Source of the DNA: Pseudomonas chlororaphis subsp. aurantiaca
GTDB lineage: Bacteria; Pseudomonadota; Gammaproteobacteria; Pseudomonadales; Pseudomonadaceae
Length of the DNA: 64,000 nucleotides
Assembly: GCF_013466605.1 (NCBI RefSeq)
Contig: NZ_CP059162.1
Coordinates: forward strand, 5,642,001 to 5,706,000
Reading direction: 5' to 3'
Positions 19,813-28,491 of this stretch are shown here, piece after piece. The first letter of the stretch is position 1, and each line of letters starts with the position of its first letter. Under the pieces are notes generated by a model. That model saw nothing but the letters and a program-made list of their open reading frames with translations. It was not told where the DNA came from and did no database searches. The translations under genes and the position numbers were made by a program.

Positions 19813-20184
19813 TCAGGCATGGGCTAGGTGGTGGTCGCGGGCCGGATCGACCGCCTCGGCCTCATGTATCAGGTGGGGCAGCTTGTTCGGCTTGCGGCTC
19901 CATCGCTCATGGTCAGCCAGGGGCGGAATCCGCTGCAGGATCACCGGCCAGTGCTCAGCCAGCTCGGCATTGAGCTTGAGGAAATGCCGGTTGCTGTCAT
20001 CGAGCTGGTTCTCCGGCTGGATGGCTTCCTCCGGGCATTCGGGCAGGCACAGGCCACAATCGACGCACTCCTGGGGATTGATGACGATGAAGTTCGGCCC
20101 CAGGTGGAAGGCATCCGCGGGGCAGATATCGACGCAGTTGGTGTGGCGGCACTGGATGCAGTTGTCGGTCACTACGTAGGTCAT
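19813..20184 (-). CDS. FdxA-type 7Fe ferredoxin (lipid operon, gene 9)
   Basis: A 123-residue ferredoxin with the FdxA pattern: C9-x2-C12-x4-C17-x3-C21P for the first cluster and C40-x2-C43-x2-C46-x3-C50P for the second, giving eight cysteines and probably a [3Fe-4S]/[4Fe-4S] pair. The first 60 residues bind the clusters; the rest is a charged tail with a His-rich end. It is placed between two of the three flavoproteins, so it probably carries electrons to them or to the diiron oxygenase. It is distinct from a housekeeping fdxA by its operon position. Confidence 0.88.
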   Translation of the reverse strand: MTYVVTDNCIQCRHTNCVDICPADAFHLGPNFIVINPQECVDCGLCLPECPEEAIQPENQLDDSNRHFLKLNAELAEHWPVILQRIPPLADHERWSRKPNKLPHLIHEAEAVDPARDHHLAHA

Positions 20185-20226
20185 GGTGAGTCTCGTAAAC
20201 GTCTGGTTGGACTGGGAAGTCGCCGC

Positions 20227-21732
20227 TCAGAAATAGCGGTCGACCAACAAGCGCGCCGACAACATCGTTCCGATGAAGCCTGCGCCCGGGAATGTCCAGG
20301 CCCCGACCTGGTACAGCCCCTTGACCGGGTATTTCTGCGGGAAACGGTTGAACAGGCCGGACTGTCGAGTGTTCTGCTCGAAGCCGTAGATCGCGCCCGC
20401 CGGGTTATGGGTGAACTTGCTCATGGTGCGCGGCGAGCCCGCCTCGCAGACCTCGATGTGCCGACGCAGGCCGGGGATGACCCGCTCGGCGTTGGCGATC
20501 AGCAGCTCGGTGAGTTCGATCTTCTTGCGCCGGTAGGCGAGCTTGTCCAGGGAGTGCCATTCGCCGGCGCCCGTCAGGGTGAACAGGCCCAGGCTGGACT
20601 TTCCGGCCGGGACCATCGAGGGATCGACGTTGGAGAAGTAGTTGATCGACCAGCTGGTGTTGTCGCCATGCAGCTCTCCAGCCTGGATATGCTCGAACTG
20701 TTGGCGCTGGGTTTTCGGCGGGGCGAAGAAGTGGATGTATTCCTCGGCGCCCACGCCCAGTTCGCTCAGCGGGCAATCGAGCCCCAGGTAGACCTGGAAG
20801 CCCGAGACCGACAGCTTGAGCTGGCGCAGGCGCGAGCGGTACTTGGCACCGAAATGCTGCTCGCCCGCCAATGCCAGCACCGCGTGGGGCGAGATATTGG
20901 CCACGACGTTGCGCGCCTTGACCTTGCCCGACTTGCGTGTCACCACGCCACCGACCCGGCCGCGCTCGATCACGATCTGGTTGACCGCCGACTCCAGCTC
21001 GACCCGGCCGCCATGCTGCTCGATGACCTCGACCAAGGCGTTGGACAAGGCCTGTGAGCCGCCCTTGATCGAATAACCGCCGTTCTCCAGGTAGTCGATG
21101 AAGGGATAGGAGAAGTAGCCGAACGCCAGGTCCTTGGCCGGCAAGCCGTAGTAGCTCCATTGCGCCGACAGCACTTCCTTGAGGCGTTCATTGGAGGTGA
21201 AGCGCGAGAAGTAGTGATCCACCGTTTCATGCCCATACTTGAGCACCCGGGGATAGATCATCGGCGTGGCCACCAGCCTCATCCAGAACGGCTTGCGCGA
21301 ATACAGGAAGCCGCACAGGTCCTTGTAGTTGCGCTGCGACTCGGCGAACAGCCGGTTGATGTTATCGACCTCCTCGGGAAAGAAGCGGAACAACTCGCGC
21401 TTGTAACCTTCCAGGTCGCGGTGCCCGACCGTGAGGTCGATGTCCTGCGAGCGATAGCGATACAGGGTCGGGTGATGGAGAAACTCGACCTTGTCCGCCA
21501 CGCCACAGGCCTGGATCACATTGAACGACTCGGCGCCCCGCACCACGCCGTCGAACGAATGCAGCGAGACATCGAAGTTGAAATCCTTGCGGCGGAAATT
21601 GCTCGCGTAACCACCGGCTACGTTGTGCTTTTCCACCACCAGGACTTTCTGACCTCGCTGCGCCATAAGGCTGGCACCCGCCAACGCGCCAAGGCCCGCG
21701 CCGACGAAAACGGTATCGTATTCTTGACTCAT
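20227..21732 (-). CDS. CrtI/RetSat-like FAD-dependent oxidoreductase (lipid operon, gene 8)
   Basis: A 501-residue flavoprotein of the same superfamily as its two neighbours but clearly divergent in sequence. The FAD motif is FVGAGLGALAGASLMAQRG, with VEKHNVAGGYASNF and SLHSFDG after it, and a C-terminal YQVGAWTFPGAGFIGTMLSA segment. The start at ATG 21732 (MSQEYDTV) follows the SDR gene by 38 bp; the frame extends upstream into the SDR gene without signal. It may desaturate, saturate or isomerise a carrier-bound chain. Confidence 0.85.
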   Translation of the reverse strand: MSQEYDTVFVGAGLGALAGASLMAQRGQKVLVVEKHNVAGGYASNFRRKDFNFDVSLHSFDGVVRGAESFNVIQACGVADKVEFLHHPTLYRYRSQDIDLTVGHRDLEGYKRELFRFFPEEVDNINRLFAESQRNYKDLCGFLYSRKPFWMRLVATPMIYPRVLKYGHETVDHYFSRFTSNERLKEVLSAQWSYYGLPAKDLAFGYFSYPFIDYLENGGYSIKGGSQALSNALVEVIEQHGGRVELESAVNQIVIERGRVGGVVTRKSGKVKARNVVANISPHAVLALAGEQHFGAKYRSRLRQLKLSVSGFQVYLGLDCPLSELGVGAEEYIHFFAPPKTQRQQFEHIQAGELHGDNTSWSINYFSNVDPSMVPAGKSSLGLFTLTGAGEWHSLDKLAYRRKKIELTELLIANAERVIPGLRRHIEVCEAGSPRTMSKFTHNPAGAIYGFEQNTRQSGLFNRFPQKYPVKGLYQVGAWTFPGAGFIGTMLSARLLVDRYF

Positions 21733-21770
21733 GATTTCTCCTGGCTCTGCGGCCAGATCAGAACTGCTAA

Positions 21771-22526
21771 TCAGGCCGTCAGACCGCCATCGATCACGAA
21801 TGTCTGGCCAGTGATGTAGTCGGCCTGGGGCGACAGCAAGAAGCTGGCCAGGGCCGCCACTTCGCGGACTTCGCCGAAGCGTTTGAGGGGGATGGTGTCG
21901 GTGATCGACTTGCGTATCGGGTCGGCGATCTGCCCGACCATCTCCGTGGCAATGAAGCCTGGGGCGATAGCGTTGACGGTGATCTTGAAGCGCGCCATTT
22001 CCAGGGCCATGGTCTTGGTGATGCCGATCATCGCCGCCTTGGTCGCCGAATACCCCATCTGCCCCTTGTTGCCCTTGAGCCCGCTGACGGAGGACATGTG
22101 CAGGATCTTGCCGCGGCGCTCGGCGGCCATCGCCGGGGCCAGGCACTTACTGAAATACACCGCCGAATCGAGGTTGGTCGCGACCACGTCGCGGTAGCGC
22201 TCGATGTCGAACTTGAACAACAGCTGGTCGCCGGTCACGCCCATGTTGTTGATCAAGCCGTAGGGCTCGCCGTGGGTATCTACCAGCTGCGCGCACACCG
22301 CCTCGACTGAATCGTGGTCCCTGCCGTCGCAGGCATGCCCGCTGGCCAGGCCGCCACTGGCGGCCACTTCCTGCTCCAGTTGCAAGGCCGCGTCGGCCGA
22401 GGACTGGTAGGTGAACGCGACCCGATACCCTTCCCGGGCCATGGCCAGGACCAGTGCGCGGCCAATGCCGCGACTGCCGCCGCTGACCAGTACCCATTTG
22501 CCGTTTGAAGACTGCTGAACTTCCAT
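21771..22526 (-). CDS. FabG-like 3-oxoacyl-ACP reductase, SDR family (lipid operon, gene 7)
   Basis: A 251-residue classical short-chain dehydrogenase. Cofactor-binding GGSRGIG lies at residues 16-22, NNMG near 93, catalytic Ser146, Tyr159 and Lys163 in the YSATK motif, and the FabG-type C-terminus YITGQTFVIDGG. Most likely reduces a beta-ketoacyl-ACP made by the operon ketosynthase. Together with the MaoC-like hotdog protein this gives ketoreduction and dehydration, while no recognisable enoyl reductase of the FabI/FabV type is present in the operon. Confidence 0.9.
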   Translation of the reverse strand: MEVQQSSNGKWVLVSGGSRGIGRALVLAMAREGYRVAFTYQSSADAALQLEQEVAASGGLASGHACDGRDHDSVEAVCAQLVDTHGEPYGLINNMGVTGDQLLFKFDIERYRDVVATNLDSAVYFSKCLAPAMAAERRGKILHMSSVSGLKGNKGQMGYSATKAAMIGITKTMALEMARFKITVNAIAPGFIATEMVGQIADPIRKSITDTIPLKRFGEVREVAALASFLLSPQADYITGQTFVIDGGLTA

Positions 22527-22562
22527 GATCTACATCCTTTGACCTGATGATCCCTGCCGCCG

Positions 22563-23402
22563 TCATGCCGGCACGGCGGTTTTTCGAGCTTCCGCACGGG
22601 CGAAGAAATCGAAGATTTCCTCGAAGTAGCGGTCCCGGTGTTTCTTGTGGTTTTCCAGGTGGCGACAGCCCTCGAAACCGACCACGTGCAGCGCCTCGCA
22701 CTCCTGGCTGAGCCCGGTCACGCTGGCATCCGGGATGAAGTGGTCGTTGCGCCCGTAGAAGTAGGCGATCGGAAGATGACGCACGCCGCGCAGCGAGTGA
22801 TCGATGGCACAGGTCCCCGTGGGGACCGCCAGGCGGCTGCCGCTGATCCAGCGCATGGCCAGTCGCAACGGCCCGCGGGTGAAGTAGCTGCGCACCGAAA
22901 TCGGCACGCTGTCCAGCACGGCCGAGGTGAAGGGCGTGGCATCCCGCGCCAGGGCATGGGACAGGTGATAGCCACCAAACGAACAGCCCACCAGATGGAT
23001 CGGCAGGCCCGGGTTGTCCCGCGACACGCGCCGGGCAATCGCCAGCACATCGTCGGCGAACGCATGGCCGCCGATGGTGCTGCGGCCGAAGCCTTTGAAG
23101 TTGAAGGCGACCACGTGATAGCCCTGCTCGAGAAACGCCTGGTCCAGGTTGTTCTCGAAAAAGTAATGCATGCCGTACTTGAGGAACGGATGACACAACA
23201 GCACCACGCCCCGAGGGTGCATGGCGCTGGTGCGCAGCGACGCCCCCTCCAGCCGGCTGCCGTCGCGCGCGATCTCCACAAAGCCTGCCGCACGCTTGGG
23301 TACGTCACGTTTCCAGCCCTGTACCTGACGGAACATGACCCGGATGAACAGCTTGGAAATGGCGATCCCCAGCCAACCGGTCGATTGCTCGTTCTTGCTC
23401 AT
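22563..23402 (-). CDS. Alpha/beta hydrolase (lipid operon, gene 6)
   Basis: A 279-residue alpha/beta hydrolase. The nucleophile elbow GCSFGG puts the Ser at residue 141; LCHPFLKYG carries the oxyanion region, with an acid in FYGRNDHF and a His in the FEGCRHLENH segment. A moderately hydrophobic N-terminus (about 10-25) may associate with membrane. It could release the product from the carrier protein or act as an esterase. Start at ATG 23402 overlaps the upstream stop by 4 bp (ATGA), so translation is coupled to the flavoprotein gene before it. Confidence 0.82.
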   Translation of the reverse strand: MSKNEQSTGWLGIAISKLFIRVMFRQVQGWKRDVPKRAAGFVEIARDGSRLEGASLRTSAMHPRGVVLLCHPFLKYGMHYFFENNLDQAFLEQGYHVVAFNFKGFGRSTIGGHAFADDVLAIARRVSRDNPGLPIHLVGCSFGGYHLSHALARDATPFTSAVLDSVPISVRSYFTRGPLRLAMRWISGSRLAVPTGTCAIDHSLRGVRHLPIAYFYGRNDHFIPDASVTGLSQECEALHVVGFEGCRHLENHKKHRDRYFEEIFDFFARAEARKTAVPA

Positions 23403-24922
23403 GCTCGCCTCCATTGCCTGGCCTTCATCTCGGCATAGCCGAAGGCGGCTTCGTAACTGGGACCTGCCACCCAGGCGCTGAGGAACTGCACGCCCTGCAC
23501 CGGGAAGCCGTGATGGAACACATGCCCCTTGAGATCGGTGCCCACCATCGCCCCATAACCCGAACCGTCGGTGTTGTTGGTGAAACGCACATAGGTGTGG
23601 GGCGTGGCGACCTCGGTATGCAGCACATGCCCGCACAGCCCCGGCACCTGGCGCAACAGACGCTCCACCAGGATGTCGCTGGCCCGCTGCTTCTTGGCCC
23701 GGTATTGCGCGGTGCGGCGCTGCGGCCAATGGGCGATCGAGTCGAGCACGTTGATGCACACCACCTGGCCCGCAGCCGGGTCCAGGGCGTGATAGTTGGT
23801 GACCTCGATCGGCGACATCTCCCAGAAAGCCCGCTCACTGAGCTGCGCCTCATAACCGCTGAGGGCGGCCGCCATGCGCAACTCGGCGCCTGCCGCCGGG
23901 TCATCGGCGAACAGCATCGACTCGCTGTGCTGCAAGCCCAGTTGCTCCGGTGGCAGATCGGTCACCAGGTACACCGTGGTGGTCGAGCGTGCCGGCTTCA
24001 GCCCGGAGAGCTTCTCCCGGGTGGCCGCCAGTTCCACATCCGCCGCGAACAGGTGCTGCACCGCATAGTGCGGTGAAGCGTTGATGTACACCCGCGAAGA
24101 ATGGAACACCCCGCGATTGGTGCTGATGCCCGTGGCATTGCCCTGGCCGTCGGTGAGCACCCCATCGACACGGGTGCTGAGCAGGATCTGCCCGCCCGCC
24201 TGTTCGATCTGCCGCGCCAGCAGGTTGGACAGGTGCTGGGAGGAGCCGGCGACATAGGCGTTGCCTCGGTTGAGCGTGGCGTACACCACATGCAGGTAGT
24301 ACAGATAGCCCAGGTCTTCCGAGTAACCGCCGACGTAGATGCCCGGCGCCGCCAGGATCTCGATCAGGTACGGGTCGTCGAACAGTTCGTGCAGCGCCTG
24401 GCGCACGGTCTTGTGCTTCAGGTTGCGATGGGCGAAACGCAACTGGGCCATGTCCGGCTCGAAGCTGCCGTCGAGCATCTGGAACTGGTAGTAGCCGTTG
24501 CGCCCGTAGGTCCGGACGTGCTCGAAGAAGGTCGCAATGGCCTCGGCCTGATGGGGAAAGCGCTCGACCAACTGCCGCTCCGCCCCGTCCGCATCGTTGG
24601 CCAGCGGCAGCTCAGTGCCGTCCCGGTAGGCGCAGAAGTAGTCCTGGGGATAAACCAGGTCCAGCGTCTCGTCCAGCCCCAGGTCACGCAGGATGCGGAT
24701 AAGATTGCCGCCCTCGGCCATGCCACTGAGCTTGTGCAGGCTGCAGTCGAACACCGCACCCTGCTTTGGCCGGCTGAAGGTGGAGGCATAGCCGCCGACG
24801 ACAATATGCTTGTCGACCATCAGCAGGCGCACCCCGGGGTCACGTTTGACCAGCATCGCCGCACAGGCCAGGCTGGTGATCCCGGCACCGACGAAGATCG
24901 CGTCCCAGGACGGCTGGTTCAT
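23399..24922 (-). CDS. CrtI/RetSat-like FAD-dependent oxidoreductase (lipid operon, gene 5)
   Basis: A 507-residue flavoprotein, third of its type in the operon. The N-terminal nucleotide-binding loop is VGAGITSLACAAML, so the last Gly of the usual GxGxxG is Ser here; KHIVVGGYASTF and SLHKLSGM follow. The C-terminal FAD-contact segment is FLSAWVAGPSYEAAFGYAE. It overlaps its neighbours on both sides by 4 bp (diiron oxygenase and hydrolase), pointing to fixed co-expression. Reaction is inferred only from superfamily. Confidence 0.82.
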   Translation of the reverse strand: MNQPSWDAIFVGAGITSLACAAMLVKRDPGVRLLMVDKHIVVGGYASTFSRPKQGAVFDCSLHKLSGMAEGGNLIRILRDLGLDETLDLVYPQDYFCAYRDGTELPLANDADGAERQLVERFPHQAEAIATFFEHVRTYGRNGYYQFQMLDGSFEPDMAQLRFAHRNLKHKTVRQALHELFDDPYLIEILAAPGIYVGGYSEDLGYLYYLHVVYATLNRGNAYVAGSSQHLSNLLARQIEQAGGQILLSTRVDGVLTDGQGNATGISTNRGVFHSSRVYINASPHYAVQHLFAADVELAATREKLSGLKPARSTTTVYLVTDLPPEQLGLQHSESMLFADDPAAGAELRMAAALSGYEAQLSERAFWEMSPIEVTNYHALDPAAGQVVCINVLDSIAHWPQRRTAQYRAKKQRASDILVERLLRQVPGLCGHVLHTEVATPHTYVRFTNNTDGSGYGAMVGTDLKGHVFHHGFPVQGVQFLSAWVAGPSYEAAFGYAEMKARQWRRA

Positions 24923-25818
24923 TGCCGCAACCCCAGCTTGTCGACCCAGGCATAGATCTCGGCAAAACGTGCGTCGTTGAGCCGGGCGTTATGGGCCGAG
25001 CGCCAGACCTCCTCGATCTTCGCCTTGTCATCCACCGCGATCGGGAACTCGAACGAGGTGTGCCGGGCGATTTCCGGGTTGTAGGTGAACATGTCGATCA
25101 GCGCCGGGATGATCCGGCGGCTCATGGCCTTCACCTGGGCGATGGACTCGGGGCTCGCCGTTTCAAAGAACGACTCGCTGATCCAGCGACCGAAGGCGAT
25201 GTGCCGGGCCTCGTCATGATGGTGCTCGCGGAACATGGTCCGGGTCATAGGCTCGATGCCTGGCCCCTGGGACGTGTGCATCGCGCCCATTTCCGCGACC
25301 CACTCGATCAGCAGCGTGAACAGCACGCCCACCGCGGGCTCCATCTTCGGCAGCGTCTCGGTGAGCAACTCATAGAGGCCCACCGGCGGGTTCCACAACT
25401 GCAGGCCGGCCTTGCCCATGAAACGCTTGAAGGTCAGGGTGTGAACGATCTCCTCCTTGGAGAAGATCATCAGGTACTCCTGCAGGTCCTGGGAGATGCG
25501 GTCGTGGAACTGGGTGACATAGCCCATGTACAACGGCGGAATGGTCTGCTCCAGCCAGATGAACATGGAGATGTCACGGCCGGTTTCCAGCCAGGCCAGT
25601 TCCAGCTTCTGCGCCTCGCTCAGGCCTTCGCAGAAACGTGTGCCATTGATCCACAGGTGATCGGGGTCCTTCGGGTACAGGCTGCGATCGACCTCCTGGT
25701 CCCAGGGCAGCACGGTCGCGTGGTCCATGGTCTTGTGATGCGAGACTTCGCTCAGCTTGCGGACCTTGGACTCTCTTGCTTCTGAAATGGCGAGCACACT
25801 ATTGGTCAGCGTGGACAT
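24919..25818 (-). CDS. AurF-type diiron oxygenase (lipid operon, gene 4)
   Basis: A 299-residue ferritin-like helical protein resembling the p-aminobenzoate N-oxygenase AurF family. Two ExxH motifs stand out: E123-I-V-H126 and E203-A-R-H206 (in the EHHHDEARH run). Additional candidate ligands are Glu90 (FIWLEQT) and Glu172/Glu176 (EWVAEMGA). AurF relatives oxidise aryl or alkyl amines, while others hydroxylate or cleave C-C bonds; with an ACP next door the substrate may be carrier-bound. The start MSTLTNSV at 25818 lies 35 bp after the ACP gene. Iron binding is inferred. Confidence 0.78.
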   Translation of the reverse strand: MSTLTNSVLAISEARESKVRKLSEVSHHKTMDHATVLPWDQEVDRSLYPKDPDHLWINGTRFCEGLSEAQKLELAWLETGRDISMFIWLEQTIPPLYMGYVTQFHDRISQDLQEYLMIFSKEEIVHTLTFKRFMGKAGLQLWNPPVGLYELLTETLPKMEPAVGVLFTLLIEWVAEMGAMHTSQGPGIEPMTRTMFREHHHDEARHIAFGRWISESFFETASPESIAQVKAMSRRIIPALIDMFTYNPEIARHTSFEFPIAVDDKAKIEEVWRSAHNARLNDARFAEIYAWVDKLGLRQ

Positions 25819-25853
25819 TCCCTTGCTCCTCTCCGTAACGGTGGACCTGCCAG

Positions 25854-26120
25854 TCAGGCAGGGACAGCGGCCGATTCCTTGAGCTCGACCACGAACTCGC
25901 ACAGCTGGCGCAGCGTGGCGATCTTGCGGCTGACGAACGAGTCGGGATCCAGCGCCACGCCGATCTTCTTCTGCACCACGACCTGCATCTCGACGAAGTC
26001 CAGGCTGTCGAACTCCATCGCTTCGATGTTGGTATCGAGGGTCACATCGTTTTCGTCGACATCCTTGAGTTCCAGGATGAGGTCGCGAACAACGGCAAAT
26101 ACTTTCTCTACGGTGGTCAT
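25854..26120 (-). CDS. Acyl carrier protein (lipid operon, gene 3)
   Basis: An 88-residue carrier protein with the phosphopantetheine site D38-S39-L40 in FDSLDFVEM. It is acidic across helix I-II as expected (ELKDVDENDV). The start MTTVEKV at 26120 overlaps the stop of the hotdog gene by 4 bp; longer readings extend into that gene. It should hold the growing or modified acyl chain as a thioester. No dedicated phosphopantetheinyl transferase is in the window, so a genomic one would be needed. Confidence 0.92.
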   Translation of the reverse strand: MTTVEKVFAVVRDLILELKDVDENDVTLDTNIEAMEFDSLDFVEMQVVVQKKIGVALDPDSFVSRKIATLRQLCEFVVELKESAAVPA

Positions 26121-26923
26121 TGCATAGCTCCTTGGGAGGTTGGAAGGGCCTTTATCATCAGGCCGAGGGTGATGGTCATTACGTGGCGATCGCTGACATG
26201 CACCCCGAGATCGAGGGTGCCCACGGCCTTGCCGGGGCTTTCGATCAGGTGGATGTTGTCGATCTCGCAGCGAATATCGGTCTGCAACTCGCCCAGCGAG
26301 CGCAGCGATGTGCAGAAGGTGATCTGGTGGCTGGTCTGCACCACCAGGTGATCGGACAGATCCTCGAGCCGGTTCGGCCGCTGCCGCTGACGGAACTGCG
26401 GGGACAGGCAATCGAAGATCACGCCCAGATGGTTACGGATGAAGTGGGAAAAGATCAGCGCATCGAGCGCGACCCAGTCATCGAGCTCCCGGCCCAAGTC
26501 ATCACGAAAGCGCGCGAGCCAGGCCGCGACTTCCTCCTGTGCCAGCAGGAAGCCCGGGGTTGTGGATGACCACTCCGGCGCCTCGACGATGCGTACATGG
26601 CCGATCACGTGTTCGCTGTTGTCAGCGCTCGAGTGCAACTTGAACCCTGTGCTGTCGCTGCGTTCGCGGGTCGACAGGGCCACCGTGCTGTCGCGCAGCA
26701 CCGGGGTCTTGAGCAGCGCCTTGAACTGCATCCAGTCCTGGGGCAGCACCGGGTTGACACGCCCCATGCGCTGCTTGACCGGCAGCAGCGCGAGCATGCC
26801 ATGCACCACCACATCGGCCGCGTCCATGCGGCGCGCCGCCTCGCGGTCGAAGTGGATCGGGTTGCGATCGCCGGAGAGACCGGCCCAGGCCTCGATCTGC
26901 TCGGCTCCGAATTGCAGCTGCAT
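26117..26923 (-). CDS. MaoC-like hotdog-fold dehydratase or thioesterase (lipid operon, gene 2)
   Basis: A 268-residue protein. Residues 10-55 carry a MaoC hydratase-type signature, LSGDRNPIHFD and VVHGMLALL, with the Asp/His pair used by R-specific enoyl hydratases. The C-terminal half (about 150-268) may be a second, degenerate hotdog, making a double-hotdog. It most likely dehydrates the 3-hydroxyacyl-ACP made by the FabG-like enzyme; thioesterase action is an alternative. Start at MQLQFGA (26923), 2 bp after the KAS stop. Confidence 0.75.
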   Translation of the reverse strand: MQLQFGAEQIEAWAGLSGDRNPIHFDREAARRMDAADVVVHGMLALLPVKQRMGRVNPVLPQDWMQFKALLKTPVLRDSTVALSTRERSDSTGFKLHSSADNSEHVIGHVRIVEAPEWSSTTPGFLLAQEEVAAWLARFRDDLGRELDDWVALDALIFSHFIRNHLGVIFDCLSPQFRQRQRPNRLEDLSDHLVVQTSHQITFCTSLRSLGELQTDIRCEIDNIHLIESPGKAVGTLDLGVHVSDRHVMTITLGLMIKALPTSQGAMQ

Positions 26924-26925
26924 GA

Positions 26926-28194
26926 TCAGACCACCTTGCGCAGCATGATGCCGGCGTTGGCGCCACCGAAGCCGAAGCTCAGGTTCAGCACGTTGTTCAG
27001 GGTCTGCCCATGCAGGTGTTCGTTGGGCACGTAGTTGAGGTCGCACTCAGGGTCGGCCTCATCCATATGGATAGTCGCCGGAATCGTGCCCCGGGCCATG
27101 GCCTTGAGGCAGAAGACCGCCTCCATCGAGCCGGCGGCGCCGATCAAGTGCCCGGTGTAGGACTTGGTGCTGGACATCGGAATGCTGTATGCCGCATCCC
27201 CCAGGGCCAGCTTGATCGAGCGGGTTTCGTTGACATCGTTGAGCGGTGTCGAGGTGCCGTGCAGGTTGACGTAGTCGATTTGCGACGCCTCTACGCCTGC
27301 CTGCTGGCACACGTCATTGATCACCCGCACCCGGGCCTGCATGTCTTCGGCCGGGGCCGTCATGTCGTAGGCGTCCGAATAGTTGGCGTAGCCAGTGATC
27401 TCGCCGAGGATCTTCGCGCCCCGTGCCCGGGCCAGTTCATAGTCTTCCAGGCACAACACCGCCGCGCCCTCGGAGAGCACAAAGCCGCTGCGCCCCTTGC
27501 TGAACGGGCAGCAGGCCAGGCGTGGGTTTTCCTGTTCCTTGCTCAAGGCCTGGATGACATCCACCGACCAGACGTTGAACTGCTCTTTCAGGGATTCGCT
27601 GCCACCGGCGATCATCACCTTGGCGCGGCCGCTGCGAATCGCCTCGTAGGCTTCGCCAATGGCGATGGTGCCCGTGGCGCAGGCCGCCACCGGGCTGTTC
27701 TGGATACCGCGCATGTTCCAGTTCATGGTGATACCGGCGGTCGCGGCATTGCACATCGACATGACGGTGGCGAAGGACGTGGAAATGCCCTGCTCGCGGT
27801 ATTCGTTGTTGTTGCTGTTGGCGGTATCGAGCCCGCCCCAGCCGGTGCCCAGAATCACGCCGCGATCGAAGGGCGAGACGACCTCATCCAGGGGCGTGTC
27901 GCCAAACGCCATGCGGATCGCCTCGTGGGTGGCCACCAGGCTGTATTTGGCGAACAGCGGCAACATCTTGGAGATTTTCTTCGAGAACGGACGCATCGCT
28001 TCACGACCGAAGTCATCGATAAAGCCAAAGTAACGCGCATGGATGCTCGGATCGTCGAAGCTGTGCTGACGGTAACCGATCTGGTAATCCATCATTGCAT
28101 CCCAGATGGCTTCGACATTCTCGCCAAGCGAGCAGATGGCGCCATAACCGGTTACAACCACCCGGCGCGGTTCTGAAGAGGCGGACTTTTCCAT
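26926..28194 (-). CDS. Beta-ketoacyl-ACP synthase, FabF/KAS II-like (lipid operon, gene 1)
   Basis: A 422-residue condensing enzyme with a full catalytic triad: Cys172 in VAACATGT, His312 in NLHGTSTPLND and His349 in KSYTGHLIGAAG, with Lys344 nearby. The C-terminal NLSFGFGGANAG loop is the KAS II type. It is divergent from housekeeping FabF (insertions around 41-80) and is the promoter-proximal gene of the operon. Start at MEKSASSEPR (28194). It should extend an acyl-ACP with a malonyl unit. The 448-bp upstream spacer holds lux-box-like dyads. Confidence 0.9.
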   Translation of the reverse strand: MEKSASSEPRRVVVTGYGAICSLGENVEAIWDAMMDYQIGYRQHSFDDPSIHARYFGFIDDFGREAMRPFSKKISKMLPLFAKYSLVATHEAIRMAFGDTPLDEVVSPFDRGVILGTGWGGLDTANSNNNEYREQGISTSFATVMSMCNAATAGITMNWNMRGIQNSPVAACATGTIAIGEAYEAIRSGRAKVMIAGGSESLKEQFNVWSVDVIQALSKEQENPRLACCPFSKGRSGFVLSEGAAVLCLEDYELARARGAKILGEITGYANYSDAYDMTAPAEDMQARVRVINDVCQQAGVEASQIDYVNLHGTSTPLNDVNETRSIKLALGDAAYSIPMSSTKSYTGHLIGAAGSMEAVFCLKAMARGTIPATIHMDEADPECDLNYVPNEHLHGQTLNNVLNLSFGFGGANAGIMLRKVV

Positions 28195-28301
28195 GATCTT
28201 CCCTGTTTCGATGTCTTGGCTGGAGATGCCACGCAGCGTGAAGAAGCCTGATCCAGACACTCAGACTGCCATTGGCATATTCGACGATTAAGGCAAGTGG
28301 A

Positions 28302-28315
28302 GTACTCGCAAGTAC
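28302..28315. promoter_or_regulatory. Weak dyad in the KAS-luxI spacer
   Basis: GTACT-CGCA-AGTAC, perfect 5-bp arms, about 108 bp before the KAS start. Shares the AGTAC half with the downstream lux-box-like dyads but is shorter; may bind the same LuxR or be chance. Confidence 0.3.
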
Positions 28316-28433
28316 AAGCCATGTACGCACTAGTTGGAACAATCGTCCAACATTGCAAAGCTCAGCTCTACGGCGTTATTGGGGGCTTAACCACTGCCCG
28401 GCATAAGTTGTCGCAATTGCCCGGGGAGGACAA

Positions 28434-28449
28434 CTGTATCTAGGTACAG
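28434..28449. promoter_or_regulatory. Lux-box-like dyad 1
   Basis: CTGTATCTAGGTACAG is a 16-bp inverted repeat with one mismatched pair, of the size and CT-N12-AG form of lux boxes. It matches a second copy 58 bp away at 13 of 16 positions. It lies between the divergent KAS and luxI genes, about 240 bp before KAS and 190 bp before luxI. Confidence 0.6.
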
Positions 28450-28491
28450 ATGGCCAAGTGCGTAATGAAAATCAAGTCAGATAACCTGCAA

